Shown: one piece after another, positions 43,224 to 51,403 of the stretch
How positions within the stretch are numbered: position 1 is the stretch's first letter
Layout of the letters: each line of letters starts with the position of its first letter
Assembly (NCBI GenBank): GCA_944323075.1
Contig: CALURC010000005.1
Span: 1-64,000, forward strand
Source: an uncultured Alistipes sp.
GTDB taxonomy: Bacteria; Bacteroidota; Bacteroidia; Bacteroidales; Rikenellaceae
Direction of reading: 5' to 3'
DNA: 64,000 bases
The notes under the pieces: generated by a model
Told to the model about the DNA's origin: nothing
Seen by the model: the letters and a program-made list of their open reading frames with translations, nothing else
Database searches by the model: none
Program-made: the position numbers and the translations under genes

Positions 43224-44924
43224 ATGGCAAATAAACCGAAAATAAAAGGGGCTGAAGCGTTGTTGTTATCCTTAATAGCGGAGGGAACCGATACGATCTT
43301 CGGCTATCCGGGTGGACAGGTGATTCCGATTTATGACCATTTGTACCACTTTACAGATAGAATCAATCATATTTTGACCCGCCATGAACAGGGTGCGGTT
43401 CATGCGGCACAAGGGTACGCACGAGCTACGGGAAAGGTTGGTGTTTGTTTGGTAACCTCGGGTCCCGGGGCAACGAATCTGGTGACAGGTATTGCCGATG
43501 CGATGCTCGATTCGACACCTTTGGTTTGTATTACGGGGCAGGTTCCATGCTCGCTGTTGGGTACCGATGCATTTCAGGAGGCAGATACGATCAGTATGAC
43601 GATGCCGATTTCGAAATGGAACTATCAGGTGACTCAAGCTTCCGAGATCCCGAGTGCGATCGCACGAGCTTTTTATATTGCTCGTAGTGGCCGTCCCGGT
43701 CCGGTGGTGATCGATATTTCGAAAAACGCTCAAGTCGAGGAGTTCGACTTCAGTTATAAGCCATGTATCTACTTGCGTAGTTACAAACCCCATCCTGAAC
43801 TCGATTTAACATTGATCGATCAGGCGGTACAGATGATTAATGCAGCCGACAAACCTTTGCTCCTGGTAGGTCAGGGCGTTAAGCTGGCAAATGCCGAATC
43901 GAAACTTTTGGAGTTTGCCGAAGCTGCTGGAGTGCCGATGGCTTCGACGTTGATGGGAATATCAGCCGTCCCGAATAATCATCCGCTGTTTGTGGGCAAT
44001 CTGGGTATGCACGGAAACCTTGCGGCAAATGAGATGACGCAACGCAGTGATCTGATTATTGCTGTGGGGATGCGTTTCAGCGATCGTGTAACGGGCGATG
44101 TTAAAAATTATGCGCCGAATGCAAAGATTATCCATATCGATGTGGACGCCGCAGAATTGAATAAGAATATCAAAGTGGATTTGCCGATTCATGCCGATGC
44201 CGCCGATGCATTGGAGGCAATGAAACGGGGAATTTCTTATAAGGATAGATCAAAATGGATGGCGGTAGCTGCTGAGAATAATAAAAAAGAGTATGAGGAT
44301 GTGGTTCTTCCGAGTACCGATCCGCAAGGCGAATATATTTCGATGTATGATGTAATCAGTACATTGGCTGAAGTGGAAAAAGGGAATGCCGTAATCGTTA
44401 CGGATGTGGGTCAGAATCAGATGTTCAGTGCACGGTATTCGAAATTCAATCAAACTCGCAGTTTCATCACATCGGGAGGTTTGGGCACGATGGGCTTCGG
44501 ACTTCCTGCTGCAATGGGTGCCAAATTAGGAGTTCCGGATCGTGAAGTCGTGGCAATCATGGGTGATGGTGGTTTCCAGATGACCATGCAGGAACTCGGC
44601 ACGATTATGCAGAATCATATCGGACTCAAGATGATTGTTTTGAATAATACTTATCTGGGGATGGTCCGTCAGTGGCAGCAGCTCTTTTTCGGAAAACGCT
44701 ACTCGTTTACACAGCTGGAGAACCCCGATTTTCCGTCTATTGCGGCAGCGTACGGTATAGCCAATCGTAGGGTAGAGCGTTTGTCCGATTTGAAGGCGGC
44801 AATTCAAGAGCTTGCCGATGCCCCGGGAGCCTATTTCCTTGAGGTGGACGTGCTGCCTGAAGAGAATGTATTCCCGATGGTTCCGGCCGGAGCGTCACTG
44901 TCGGATACGATCTGTAAAGAGTAA
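43224..44924 (+). CDS. ilvB: Acetolactate synthase large subunit
   Basis: Catalytic subunit joining pyruvate to pyruvate or 2-oxobutyrate, using thiamine diphosphate, Mg and FAD. The 566 aa protein has the N-terminal PYR domain with catalytic Glu55 (RHEQGAVHAAQGYARATG). The central FAD-binding domain contains MHGNLAANEM. The C-terminal PP domain has the ThDP motif GDGGFQ starting near 447 and ending in NNTYLGMVRQWQ. The regulatory subunit follows 21 bp later, so this is the biosynthetic AHAS type. Confidence 0.96.
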   Translation: MANKPKIKGAEALLLSLIAEGTDTIFGYPGGQVIPIYDHLYHFTDRINHILTRHEQGAVHAAQGYARATGKVGVCLVTSGPGATNLVTGIADAMLDSTPLVCITGQVPCSLLGTDAFQEADTISMTMPISKWNYQVTQASEIPSAIARAFYIARSGRPGPVVIDISKNAQVEEFDFSYKPCIYLRSYKPHPELDLTLIDQAVQMINAADKPLLLVGQGVKLANAESKLLEFAEAAGVPMASTLMGISAVPNNHPLFVGNLGMHGNLAANEMTQRSDLIIAVGMRFSDRVTGDVKNYAPNAKIIHIDVDAAELNKNIKVDLPIHADAADALEAMKRGISYKDRSKWMAVAAENNKKEYEDVVLPSTDPQGEYISMYDVISTLAEVEKGNAVIVTDVGQNQMFSARYSKFNQTRSFITSGGLGTMGFGLPAAMGAKLGVPDREVVAIMGDGGFQMTMQELGTIMQNHIGLKMIVLNNTYLGMVRQWQQLFFGKRYSFTQLENPDFPSIAAAYGIANRRVERLSDLKAAIQELADAPGAYFLEVDVLPEENVFPMVPAGASLSDTICKE

Positions 44925-44945
44925 AATTTAACGAAGCAGAAGATT

Positions 44946-45458
44946 ATGGTTAAAGAGTATATAGTTATAGCATTTACGGAGAACCAGATCGGAGTACTCA
45001 ATCGGATCACGGCGCTCTATTTGCGACGTAAAATCAATATCGAGAGTCTGAAGGTCTCCGAATCGTCGATCAAGGGCATCAGTATGTTCGTGATATCGGC
45101 CTTTACGACGCAGGAAATTATCGAAAAGTTGGTTCGTCAGTTACGGAATATTGTCGAAGTGATTCAGGTCGAATATTATTCGGATGACGAGTTGATTACG
45201 CAAGAGATAGCATTGTATAAGATTTCGTCGAAAATCGTGCGTGAGAGCGGTATGGTCGATATGATCATTCGTTCATGGAATGCCCGAATCATCGAGATGA
45301 ATCCCTCTTTCGTCGTGGTAGAGAAGACCGGAACGCGGGAAGAGATTGAAAATCTGCGAACCGAGTTGGAAACCCGTAAGGTGTTGTTGGAATTTACGCG
45401 GTCGGGAAGTGTAGTATTGCATCGCGAATCAATGGAGAATACGTTGAATCAATTATAG
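44946..45458 (+). CDS. ilvN: Acetolactate synthase small regulatory subunit
   Basis: 170 aa subunit that activates IlvB and senses valine. The N-terminal ACT domain (about 4-78) starts YIVIAFTENQIGVLNRITALYLRRKINIESL with the usual GVLNRI loop. The C-terminal ALS small-subunit domain follows (about 85-160). The length matches the IlvH-like class. The short spacing on both sides supports an operon. Confidence 0.92.
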   Translation: MVKEYIVIAFTENQIGVLNRITALYLRRKINIESLKVSESSIKGISMFVISAFTTQEIIEKLVRQLRNIVEVIQVEYYSDDELITQEIALYKISSKIVRESGMVDMIIRSWNARIIEMNPSFVVVEKTGTREEIENLRTELETRKVLLEFTRSGSVVLHRESMENTLNQL

Positions 45459-45499
45459 TAGTTAAATAATCTTTAAAACCGATTTAAAACCGAAAAATC

Positions 45500-46549
45500 A
45501 TGGCAAAAATGAATTTCGGGGGAGTCGTAGAAAACGTGATCACACGCGAAGAGTTCCCCCTGAGCAAAGCGCTCGAAGTTCTGAAAAACGAGACCATCGC
45601 TGTTATCGGATACGGAGTACAGGGTCCCGGACAGTCGTTGAACTTGAAAGACAACGGGTTTAATGTAATTGTGGGTCAACGTAAGAATTCGAAGACTTGG
45701 GATAAAGCAGTTGCCGACGGTTGGGTACCGGGTAAAACGTTGTTCGAGATCGAAGAGGCTTGCGAAAAGGGTACTATTATTCAGTATCTGCTTTCCGATG
45801 CGGCACAGATCGCTGTATGGCCGACTGTAAAAAAACACTTGACTGCAGGTAAAGCTCTCTACTTCTCTCATGGTTTTGGAGCAACCTATTCAGATCGTAC
45901 GGGTATCGTTCCGCCGAAAGATGTGGATGTTATCATGATCGCACCGAAAGGATCGGGAACTTCGTTGCGTCGTCTGTTCTTGGAAGGACGTGGCCTGAAC
46001 TCGAGCTATGCGGTAATGCAGGATGCTACCGGAAAAGCTATGGATCGTGTACTCGCATTGGGTATCGGTGTTGGTTCTGGATATCTCTTCGAAACCACAT
46101 TCAAACGTGAAGTTTATTCTGACCTGACCGGTGAGCGTGGTACTTTGATGGGTGCTATTCAGGGTATTTTCGCTGCACAATATCAGGTATTGCGTGAAAA
46201 CGGACACTCTCCTTCCGAAGCGTTCAATGAAACGATTGAAGAGTTGACCCAAAGTTTGATGCCGTTGGTTGGAGAGAACGGTATGGATTGGATGTATGCC
46301 AACTGTTCTACGACTGCACAACGTGGTGCTCTCGATTGGTGGAAACCATTCCGTGATGCAACCCTGCCTGTATTTAGAAAATTGTATGCAGAAGTTGCTT
46401 GCGGTAATGAGGCTCAACGTTCAATCGATTCGAACAGCAAACCTGATTATCGTGAAAAATTGAACGAAGAGTTGAAAGAGATGCGCGAAAGCGAAATGTG
46501 GCAGGCTGGTGCTACGGTACGTAGCTTGCGTCCCGAACGGAACAAATAG
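45500..46549 (+). CDS. ilvC: Ketol-acid reductoisomerase
   Basis: Converts acetolactate or acetohydroxybutyrate to the dihydroxy acids, with Mg and NAD(P)H. The 349 aa protein has the nucleotide-binding loop GYGVQGPGQS (37-46), which has Pro and Gly where most short-form enzymes have SQGHA. The next strand VGQRKNSKTW holds basic residues that could bind the NADPH phosphate. The knotted C-terminal domain is complete (ETTFKREVYSDLTGERG, NCSTTAQRGALDWW). It closes the ilv operon before a strong terminator. Confidence 0.95.
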   Translation: MAKMNFGGVVENVITREEFPLSKALEVLKNETIAVIGYGVQGPGQSLNLKDNGFNVIVGQRKNSKTWDKAVADGWVPGKTLFEIEEACEKGTIIQYLLSDAAQIAVWPTVKKHLTAGKALYFSHGFGATYSDRTGIVPPKDVDVIMIAPKGSGTSLRRLFLEGRGLNSSYAVMQDATGKAMDRVLALGIGVGSGYLFETTFKREVYSDLTGERGTLMGAIQGIFAAQYQVLRENGHSPSEAFNETIEELTQSLMPLVGENGMDWMYANCSTTAQRGALDWWKPFRDATLPVFRKLYAEVACGNEAQRSIDSNSKPDYREKLNEELKEMRESEMWQAGATVRSLRPERNK

Positions 46550-46913
46550 TAGTTCATTGTTTGATTCGGGACGGAAACGGACTCAGGGAAGAGGAAGAAG
46601 GTAAAAAGTATGATGCCATCGGAATTTTCTGTATAGAGCCGTATTCGCGAATGTAGTATAGGAATTCGGAAGAGGTGAGTGTCGGAATCGACACTGTACC
46701 TCTTCCGTTTTTTTGTGGACGAAGTGAAAATTTAGTTTATCTCCTCTATAGAATGGTAATCCGTAGTGAAGTAGTGAAAATGAATAATAAGCGGAACACA
46801 TTTCCGTTTATATCCTTGGAAGGCTGATTTAGGTCGAGCGATGTGTGGCCGGCTGATGCTTGTTTTTTGCCCTATTTATGATTACCTTTAGGGGAATAGT
46901 TAGATGTCGTGTT
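46550..46913. other. Intergenic region with the ilv terminator
   Basis: No gene is supported. The terminator at 46668-46714 is the only clear element. No perfect TAnnTTTG box precedes the esterase gene at 46914. Confidence 0.4.
46668..46714 (+). terminator. Intrinsic terminator of the ilv operon
   Basis: GGAAGAGGT (46668-46676) pairs with ACCTCTTCC (46698-46706). An inner AGTGTCG/CGACACT stem and a GAAT loop complete the hairpin, and seven T residues follow. Confidence 0.88.
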
Positions 46914-48014
46914 ATGAAAAAAGCGATCATTGTATGTTTGTTGTGTTTGTTTACAGGATTTGTAAGCGCGCAGACAAAGTGGTATGACCCGATGGAGGCA
47001 GGTATACGTGTGGTTGAAGGCCAGGGTTGGTACGGAGAGCTGTCGGGTACATATAACCGTTTCCCTGAACGGATTCGCGAAAAAATTCGTCCGTCTTTAT
47101 GGAATCTATCAACCCATTCGGCTGGCTTTTCGATGCTTTTTCGAACAAATGCTTCGATGATTACGGTCCGTTACAGTGTATCGGGTGAAAAAGATATGGG
47201 ACATATGCCGGCAACGGGTGTTTCTGGTGTCGATTTATATGTTAAAAATGGGTCTGATGGTCAGTGGCATTTCACGGCGAGGGATATTGATTGGAAATTC
47301 GGTGATACGATTTGTTATACTTTTCGTCCGGCCGGAGGCGATGTTCGCGAATGTAAACTCTATTTACCGCTGTATAATCACGTAGAATGGATGGAAGTGG
47401 GTGTAGACTCGGCTTCGCAGTTTGAATGGGTGCCATATGATGAGACCTGTCCGATCGTGGCTTATGGAACGTCAATTCTCCAAGGCGGATGTGCTTCGCG
47501 ACCGGGAATGGCGTGGACCAATATTCTTTCTCGTCGCCTGCAGTACCCACTGATGAATCTGGGTTTCTCGGGAAACGGACAGATGGATCCGGAAGTCATC
47601 GACCTGATTGCCGAAGTGCCGGCTCTGCTCTATATAATAGATTGTATTCCCAACGTACCCTATATGGAAGATGAACAATTTGTGAGTCGTTTCCGGTACG
47701 GAGTGACCAAGCTGAGGGAGGCGAATGAAGCTCCGATTCTTTTGGTAGAACATGAGGGCGGAATGTCCCAGTTGGGTGATCCGGGAGTAGTGCACAAAAA
47801 CGAGCTGCTGAGAAGCTGTTATGAGTCTTTGTGCCGGGAAGGCGTGAAGGATCTCTATCTTTTTAAGTGTGAAGAGATGGATTTTCCGGAAGATGGAACG
47901 GTCGACGGGGTTCATCCCAACGATTTGGGTATGGAGGCGACGGCTGCCGGTTATGAAAAAAAGATTCGAGAAATATTTCGGGATAATAGCTATTTTTGTC
48001 CCGAACAAAAGTAG
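46914..48014 (+). CDS. Exported SGNH/GDSL esterase with GxDLY domain
   Basis: 366 aa from ATG 46914 (MKKAIIV), with a signal peptide ending about VSAQ; an earlier in-frame ATG gives no better N-terminus. The N-terminal beta-sandwich contains GVDLY, the hallmark of the GxDLY domain. The C-terminal part is a GxSI-type SGNH hydrolase: the nucleophile Ser187 is in YGTSI, the oxyanion block is GFSGNG, and the catalytic Asp331 and His334 are in DGVHPND. Such enzymes deacetylate or de-esterify decorated glycans, which would fit the glycosidases in the window. The substrate is unknown. Confidence 0.85.
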   Translation: MKKAIIVCLLCLFTGFVSAQTKWYDPMEAGIRVVEGQGWYGELSGTYNRFPERIREKIRPSLWNLSTHSAGFSMLFRTNASMITVRYSVSGEKDMGHMPATGVSGVDLYVKNGSDGQWHFTARDIDWKFGDTICYTFRPAGGDVRECKLYLPLYNHVEWMEVGVDSASQFEWVPYDETCPIVAYGTSILQGGCASRPGMAWTNILSRRLQYPLMNLGFSGNGQMDPEVIDLIAEVPALLYIIDCIPNVPYMEDEQFVSRFRYGVTKLREANEAPILLVEHEGGMSQLGDPGVVHKNELLRSCYESLCREGVKDLYLFKCEEMDFPEDGTVDGVHPNDLGMEATAAGYEKKIREIFRDNSYFCPEQK

Positions 48015-48020
48015 TACGAA

Positions 48021-48040
48021 TTTAATATACTTTAATATAC
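48021..48040 (+). repeat. Tandem 10-bp repeat upstream of metY
   Basis: TTTAATATAC occurs twice without a gap, 7 bp before the metY ATG and just after the esterase gene. The A/T-rich repeat may affect translation start or be a promoter remnant. Confidence 0.5.
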
Positions 48041-48047
48041 TTTTTTT

Positions 48048-49340
48048 ATGAGTAAGGATAATAAAAAACATCATCTGGGAACACTTTGTGTTCAGGCGGG
48101 CTGGACGCCTAAAAAGGGAGAACCGAGAGTTGTGCCGATCTATCAAAGCACAACATACAAATATGAGACGAGTGAACAGATGGCCGATTTGTTCGACCTG
48201 AAGGCGAGCGGATATTTTTATACACGTTTGCAGAATCCGACCAACGATGCGGTAGCAGCCAAGATAGCAGCGCTTGAAGGCGGTATTGCTGCAATGTTGA
48301 CATCATCGGGCCAGGCTGCTTCGTTTTATGCCGTATTGAATATCTGTTCTGCAGGGGATCATATCGTCAGTGCCTCGACAATTTATGGTGGAACTTATAA
48401 TCTGTTCGGCGTTACCATGCCCAAAATGGGAATCGAGGTGACTTTCGTCGATCAGAATGCTTCAGAGGAGGAGATAGCAAAGGCTTTTCGTCCGAATACC
48501 AAGGCCTTGTTCGGAGAGACGATCTCGAATCCTTCGGTAGAGGTCCTCGATATCGAAAAATTCGCTCGGATTGCTCACAGCCACGGTGTGCCTTTGATCG
48601 TGGATAATACTTTTGCTACACCGATCAACTGTCGCCCGATCGAGTGGGGGGCCGATATTGTGACACACTCGACGACGAAATATATGGACGGACATGCGAC
48701 CAGTGTAGGAGGCGCGATTGTCGACAGCGGAAATTTCGATTGGGAGGCGCATGCCGATAAGTTTCCCGGACTGACCACTCCGGATGAGTCATATCACGGA
48801 TTGACCTACACCAAACAGTTCGGTAAAATGGCTTATATCACGAAGGCAACGGTTCAGTTGATGCGTGATTTGGGCTCGATTCCTTCACCGCATAACGCTT
48901 TCCTGTTGAACATCGGTTTGGAAACGCTCCATCTTCGTGTGCCCCGCCATTGCGAGAATGCGCTGAAGGTCGCTGAATACCTTCAGAAACGGAGCGACAA
49001 GGTTGCTTGGGTTCACTATTGCGGTTTGAAGGGAGACAAGTATTATGAATTGGGTCAAAAATACCTGCCTAACGGATCGTGTGGTGTGATTGCTTTTGGT
49101 TTGAAGGGTGGCCGTGATGAGTCTATCCGGTTTATCGACAGTCTGAAACTGACGGCTATTGTGACGCACGTAGCTGATGCACGGACCTCTGTACTGCATC
49201 CTGCGAGCCATACGCATCGTCAGTTGACCGATGAGCAGTTGGTTGAAGCAGGCGTAGCTCCCGACCTGATCCGTTTTTCGGTGGGTATCGAAGATGTCGA
49301 AGATATCATTGCTGATATCGAGCAGGCACTGGATCGGTAG
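48048..49340 (+). CDS. metY: O-acetylhomoserine sulfhydrylase
   Basis: PLP enzyme that makes homocysteine directly from O-acetylhomoserine and sulfide. The 430 aa length fits the MetY branch, longer than MetB/MetC. The PLP lysine is Lys211 in HSTTKYMDGH. YTRLQNPTNDAVAAKIAALEGG and HPASHTHRQLTDEQL are the N- and C-terminal signatures. A cystathionine synthase role is less likely given the length and the inserted segment after the PLP site. It follows the SGNH gene by 33 bp, with no functional link. Confidence 0.93.
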   Translation: MSKDNKKHHLGTLCVQAGWTPKKGEPRVVPIYQSTTYKYETSEQMADLFDLKASGYFYTRLQNPTNDAVAAKIAALEGGIAAMLTSSGQAASFYAVLNICSAGDHIVSASTIYGGTYNLFGVTMPKMGIEVTFVDQNASEEEIAKAFRPNTKALFGETISNPSVEVLDIEKFARIAHSHGVPLIVDNTFATPINCRPIEWGADIVTHSTTKYMDGHATSVGGAIVDSGNFDWEAHADKFPGLTTPDESYHGLTYTKQFGKMAYITKATVQLMRDLGSIPSPHNAFLLNIGLETLHLRVPRHCENALKVAEYLQKRSDKVAWVHYCGLKGDKYYELGQKYLPNGSCGVIAFGLKGGRDESIRFIDSLKLTAIVTHVADARTSVLHPASHTHRQLTDEQLVEAGVAPDLIRFSVGIEDVEDIIADIEQALDR

Positions 49341-49421
49341 TACGAGAAATTCAGGATTCCGGACTATGTGCAATTAGGAATAGTGCGCCGGATTCATAAG
49401 AGTTTTTATATTGAAAAAAGG

Positions 49422-49464
49422 AAGCGAGGTGTATCCGGATTTGCGGAGGCGCCTCGCTTGTTAT
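49422..49464 (-). terminator. Terminator between metY and the S41 gene
   Basis: AAGCGAGG pairs with CCTCGCTT across a loop of about 20 nt. On the minus strand the hairpin is followed by CCTTTTTTC, so it mainly ends the S41 transcript. On the plus side the T-run is poor. Confidence 0.6.
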
Positions 49465-49547
49465 TGTACGAAAACTCGGCTATTCGATATTTGGGAGAAA
49501 TGTGTTTTGAGATTTCGTGAAGTGTTTTTTTTGATTCGGGGAAAGTG

Positions 49548-51194
49548 CTATCGGATTGAGGCTTCGTTCGATTTGGAGGCTGAAGAAACGATTGAGTCCA
49601 CTTGTCCCTTTCGGATCATCTCGATCAGTCGATCCAGACTGTGGTTCTCCCGCTTCAGCCACTCCTCGAACGGATGGTCGATCGGAATGTCTACCGGTGG
49701 ATAATCGTAGGGATCATCCTCTTTGCATATCCGCGTAACGCCGAACGGAACTTCGAACTCCAATAGGCTTAACCGAGGTAATGTTATTTTTGCTGTATTT
49801 CCCGTAGAAATTTCTGTATATCCTCCGCAATGTTGTCCGGCCGTCAGGCCGATTCCCAAAGTCTGACAGTAACGGGCGAACATCTGACTCGCCGAGTAAG
49901 TAAGCGGGCCGGTCAGGACATATACGTTTCCTCTAAAACCGTGTTTCGGATGATCTGGAACGTATTGCAGATCACAGACCGTATCCGTGCAAAAAACGGT
50001 TCCGTCTTTCAGTGTTCCGATGTATTCAATCAAACGCTCCCGATCGCTTTCTTTTATATGCGGGCTTCTCTCTATGTTTATTTGCAATTTTTCTCGACCT
50101 TCGTCGATTATACGATACTTGGCGTTTATATCGATCGGCTTATCCGTAAAATAATTTAGCGTATAATATACGTTTTCTGTCATTCCGCCGCCGTTCAGAC
50201 TGACATCGATAATCAGATCTTTTATATTGTCCCGATCGATACGGCGCATGGCTCGACGAAGCAAGCGTTTGTAGCGCCAGTCTTTGCCGAACAGCAACAT
50301 GGACGACCAACGTTTCCCCCAGAAGGAATTGATCGAAAGTACGCCGATTCCATCGCCGAGATTTTCATAAACGATTGGTTTTTTCCCAAAGCCGATTTCT
50401 GATTTGACTTTACGTTTGTCGCCTGATTTTTTAAATTGGCGATACATCTCTTCACGAGATATGTTCCCTAATATAACAGTATCATGTCGATTATTGTCAG
50501 GTCGGATATAAACGACCTCGAACGGTGCACGAATACCTTCCATGAATAGAAAATTGGCGAAGTTCGGCCAAGCTCTAGGTCTTGCCTCGTACTTAGCATT
50601 CATCATAGCCATCGCATTGGCCTCCTCACCGGGGCCAATAGCCCGGTTAATCAGTGCCATTTCCTTAGCAGAGCGACCGTTGATGCTGAGAATTTGAGCG
50701 AAACGGGGAATAATGCCTTTGTAATCCTTTACGTTGTAAACCGATCCGTCTTTCCAAGTCTGAACCCATAAAGGAAACAAGTAATCGTCCTCTTGGAAAT
50801 ATCCCCATCGATTGAACATGCCGTCGTCGGGGAACTTGAAATGGGCATCGTCTTTAAGCAGGTTCAAGTAACGGCATGCATAAACATATTCCCAACGATT
50901 GTTGGCATGTGCGGCTTTATCCCGAACAATCTCCACACGTCGATTCCACTCTTCGTCGCTCATTCCCCGACGTCCGGATATATAGGTGTTCTCTATGTGG
51001 TCAATAATGAAGTTGACCTCATTCAAATACAAACGGTGGATCGAGTCCATAAACCGGGCAGCCTGTATGCTGTCCATAACGGGCGGTGGTGCAACATCCT
51101 TTTTCTTGCTGAATCCGGATGCCGGAAGTAAAATTCCCAATAGGGAAACCGATACAAAAAGTTTACGCACGAGCATAATTTTTCCTGTTTTCAT
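49548..51194 (-). CDS. Exported S41 family peptidase
   Basis: 548 aa with a signal peptide (about 1-30, LLGILLPASGFS). A second Met at position 7 (MLVRKL) is also a possible start. The N-terminal region is helical, with a middle region that may include a PDZ-like fold (RFAQILSINGRSAKEM). The C-terminal S41 protease domain has DLIIDVSLNGGGMTENVYYTLNYF, then TGPLTYSASQMF (active-site serine region 432-437) and LGIGLTAGQHCGG. The usual Glu after SAS is Gln here. It resembles the C-terminal-processing or tricorn-core type peptidases that are common and poorly studied in Bacteroidota. Confidence 0.82.
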   Translation of the reverse strand: MKTGKIMLVRKLFVSVSLLGILLPASGFSKKKDVAPPPVMDSIQAARFMDSIHRLYLNEVNFIIDHIENTYISGRRGMSDEEWNRRVEIVRDKAAHANNRWEYVYACRYLNLLKDDAHFKFPDDGMFNRWGYFQEDDYLFPLWVQTWKDGSVYNVKDYKGIIPRFAQILSINGRSAKEMALINRAIGPGEEANAMAMMNAKYEARPRAWPNFANFLFMEGIRAPFEVVYIRPDNNRHDTVILGNISREEMYRQFKKSGDKRKVKSEIGFGKKPIVYENLGDGIGVLSINSFWGKRWSSMLLFGKDWRYKRLLRRAMRRIDRDNIKDLIIDVSLNGGGMTENVYYTLNYFTDKPIDINAKYRIIDEGREKLQINIERSPHIKESDRERLIEYIGTLKDGTVFCTDTVCDLQYVPDHPKHGFRGNVYVLTGPLTYSASQMFARYCQTLGIGLTAGQHCGGYTEISTGNTAKITLPRLSLLEFEVPFGVTRICKEDDPYDYPPVDIPIDHPFEEWLKRENHSLDRLIEMIRKGQVDSIVSSASKSNEASIR

Positions 51195-51340
51195 AGGTTT
51201 TAAGGATTAGGCTACACGTAAGTCGGGGGGAAAGAAACGGATACAGGAATTTTGTCAAGGGATAAGTATCCGTATTTGTTATTATTATATAAAAGTAGAA
51301 ATAATTTATTGAAATATGCAACGATCTTTACGTTTTTATC

Positions 51341-51380
51341 AAAAAAAAGTGAGACGGATCTTCAGGTCCGTCTCACTTTC
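51341..51380 (-). terminator. Terminator of the rhamnosidase-like lipoprotein gene
   Basis: GTGAGACGGATC pairs with GGTCCGTCTCAC around TTCA, with one G-T pair. On the minus strand eight T residues follow. It lies 24 bp after the stop at 51404. Confidence 0.88.
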
Positions 51381-51403
51381 ATGAAAAGTAATCTTGTCTA
51401 CGA

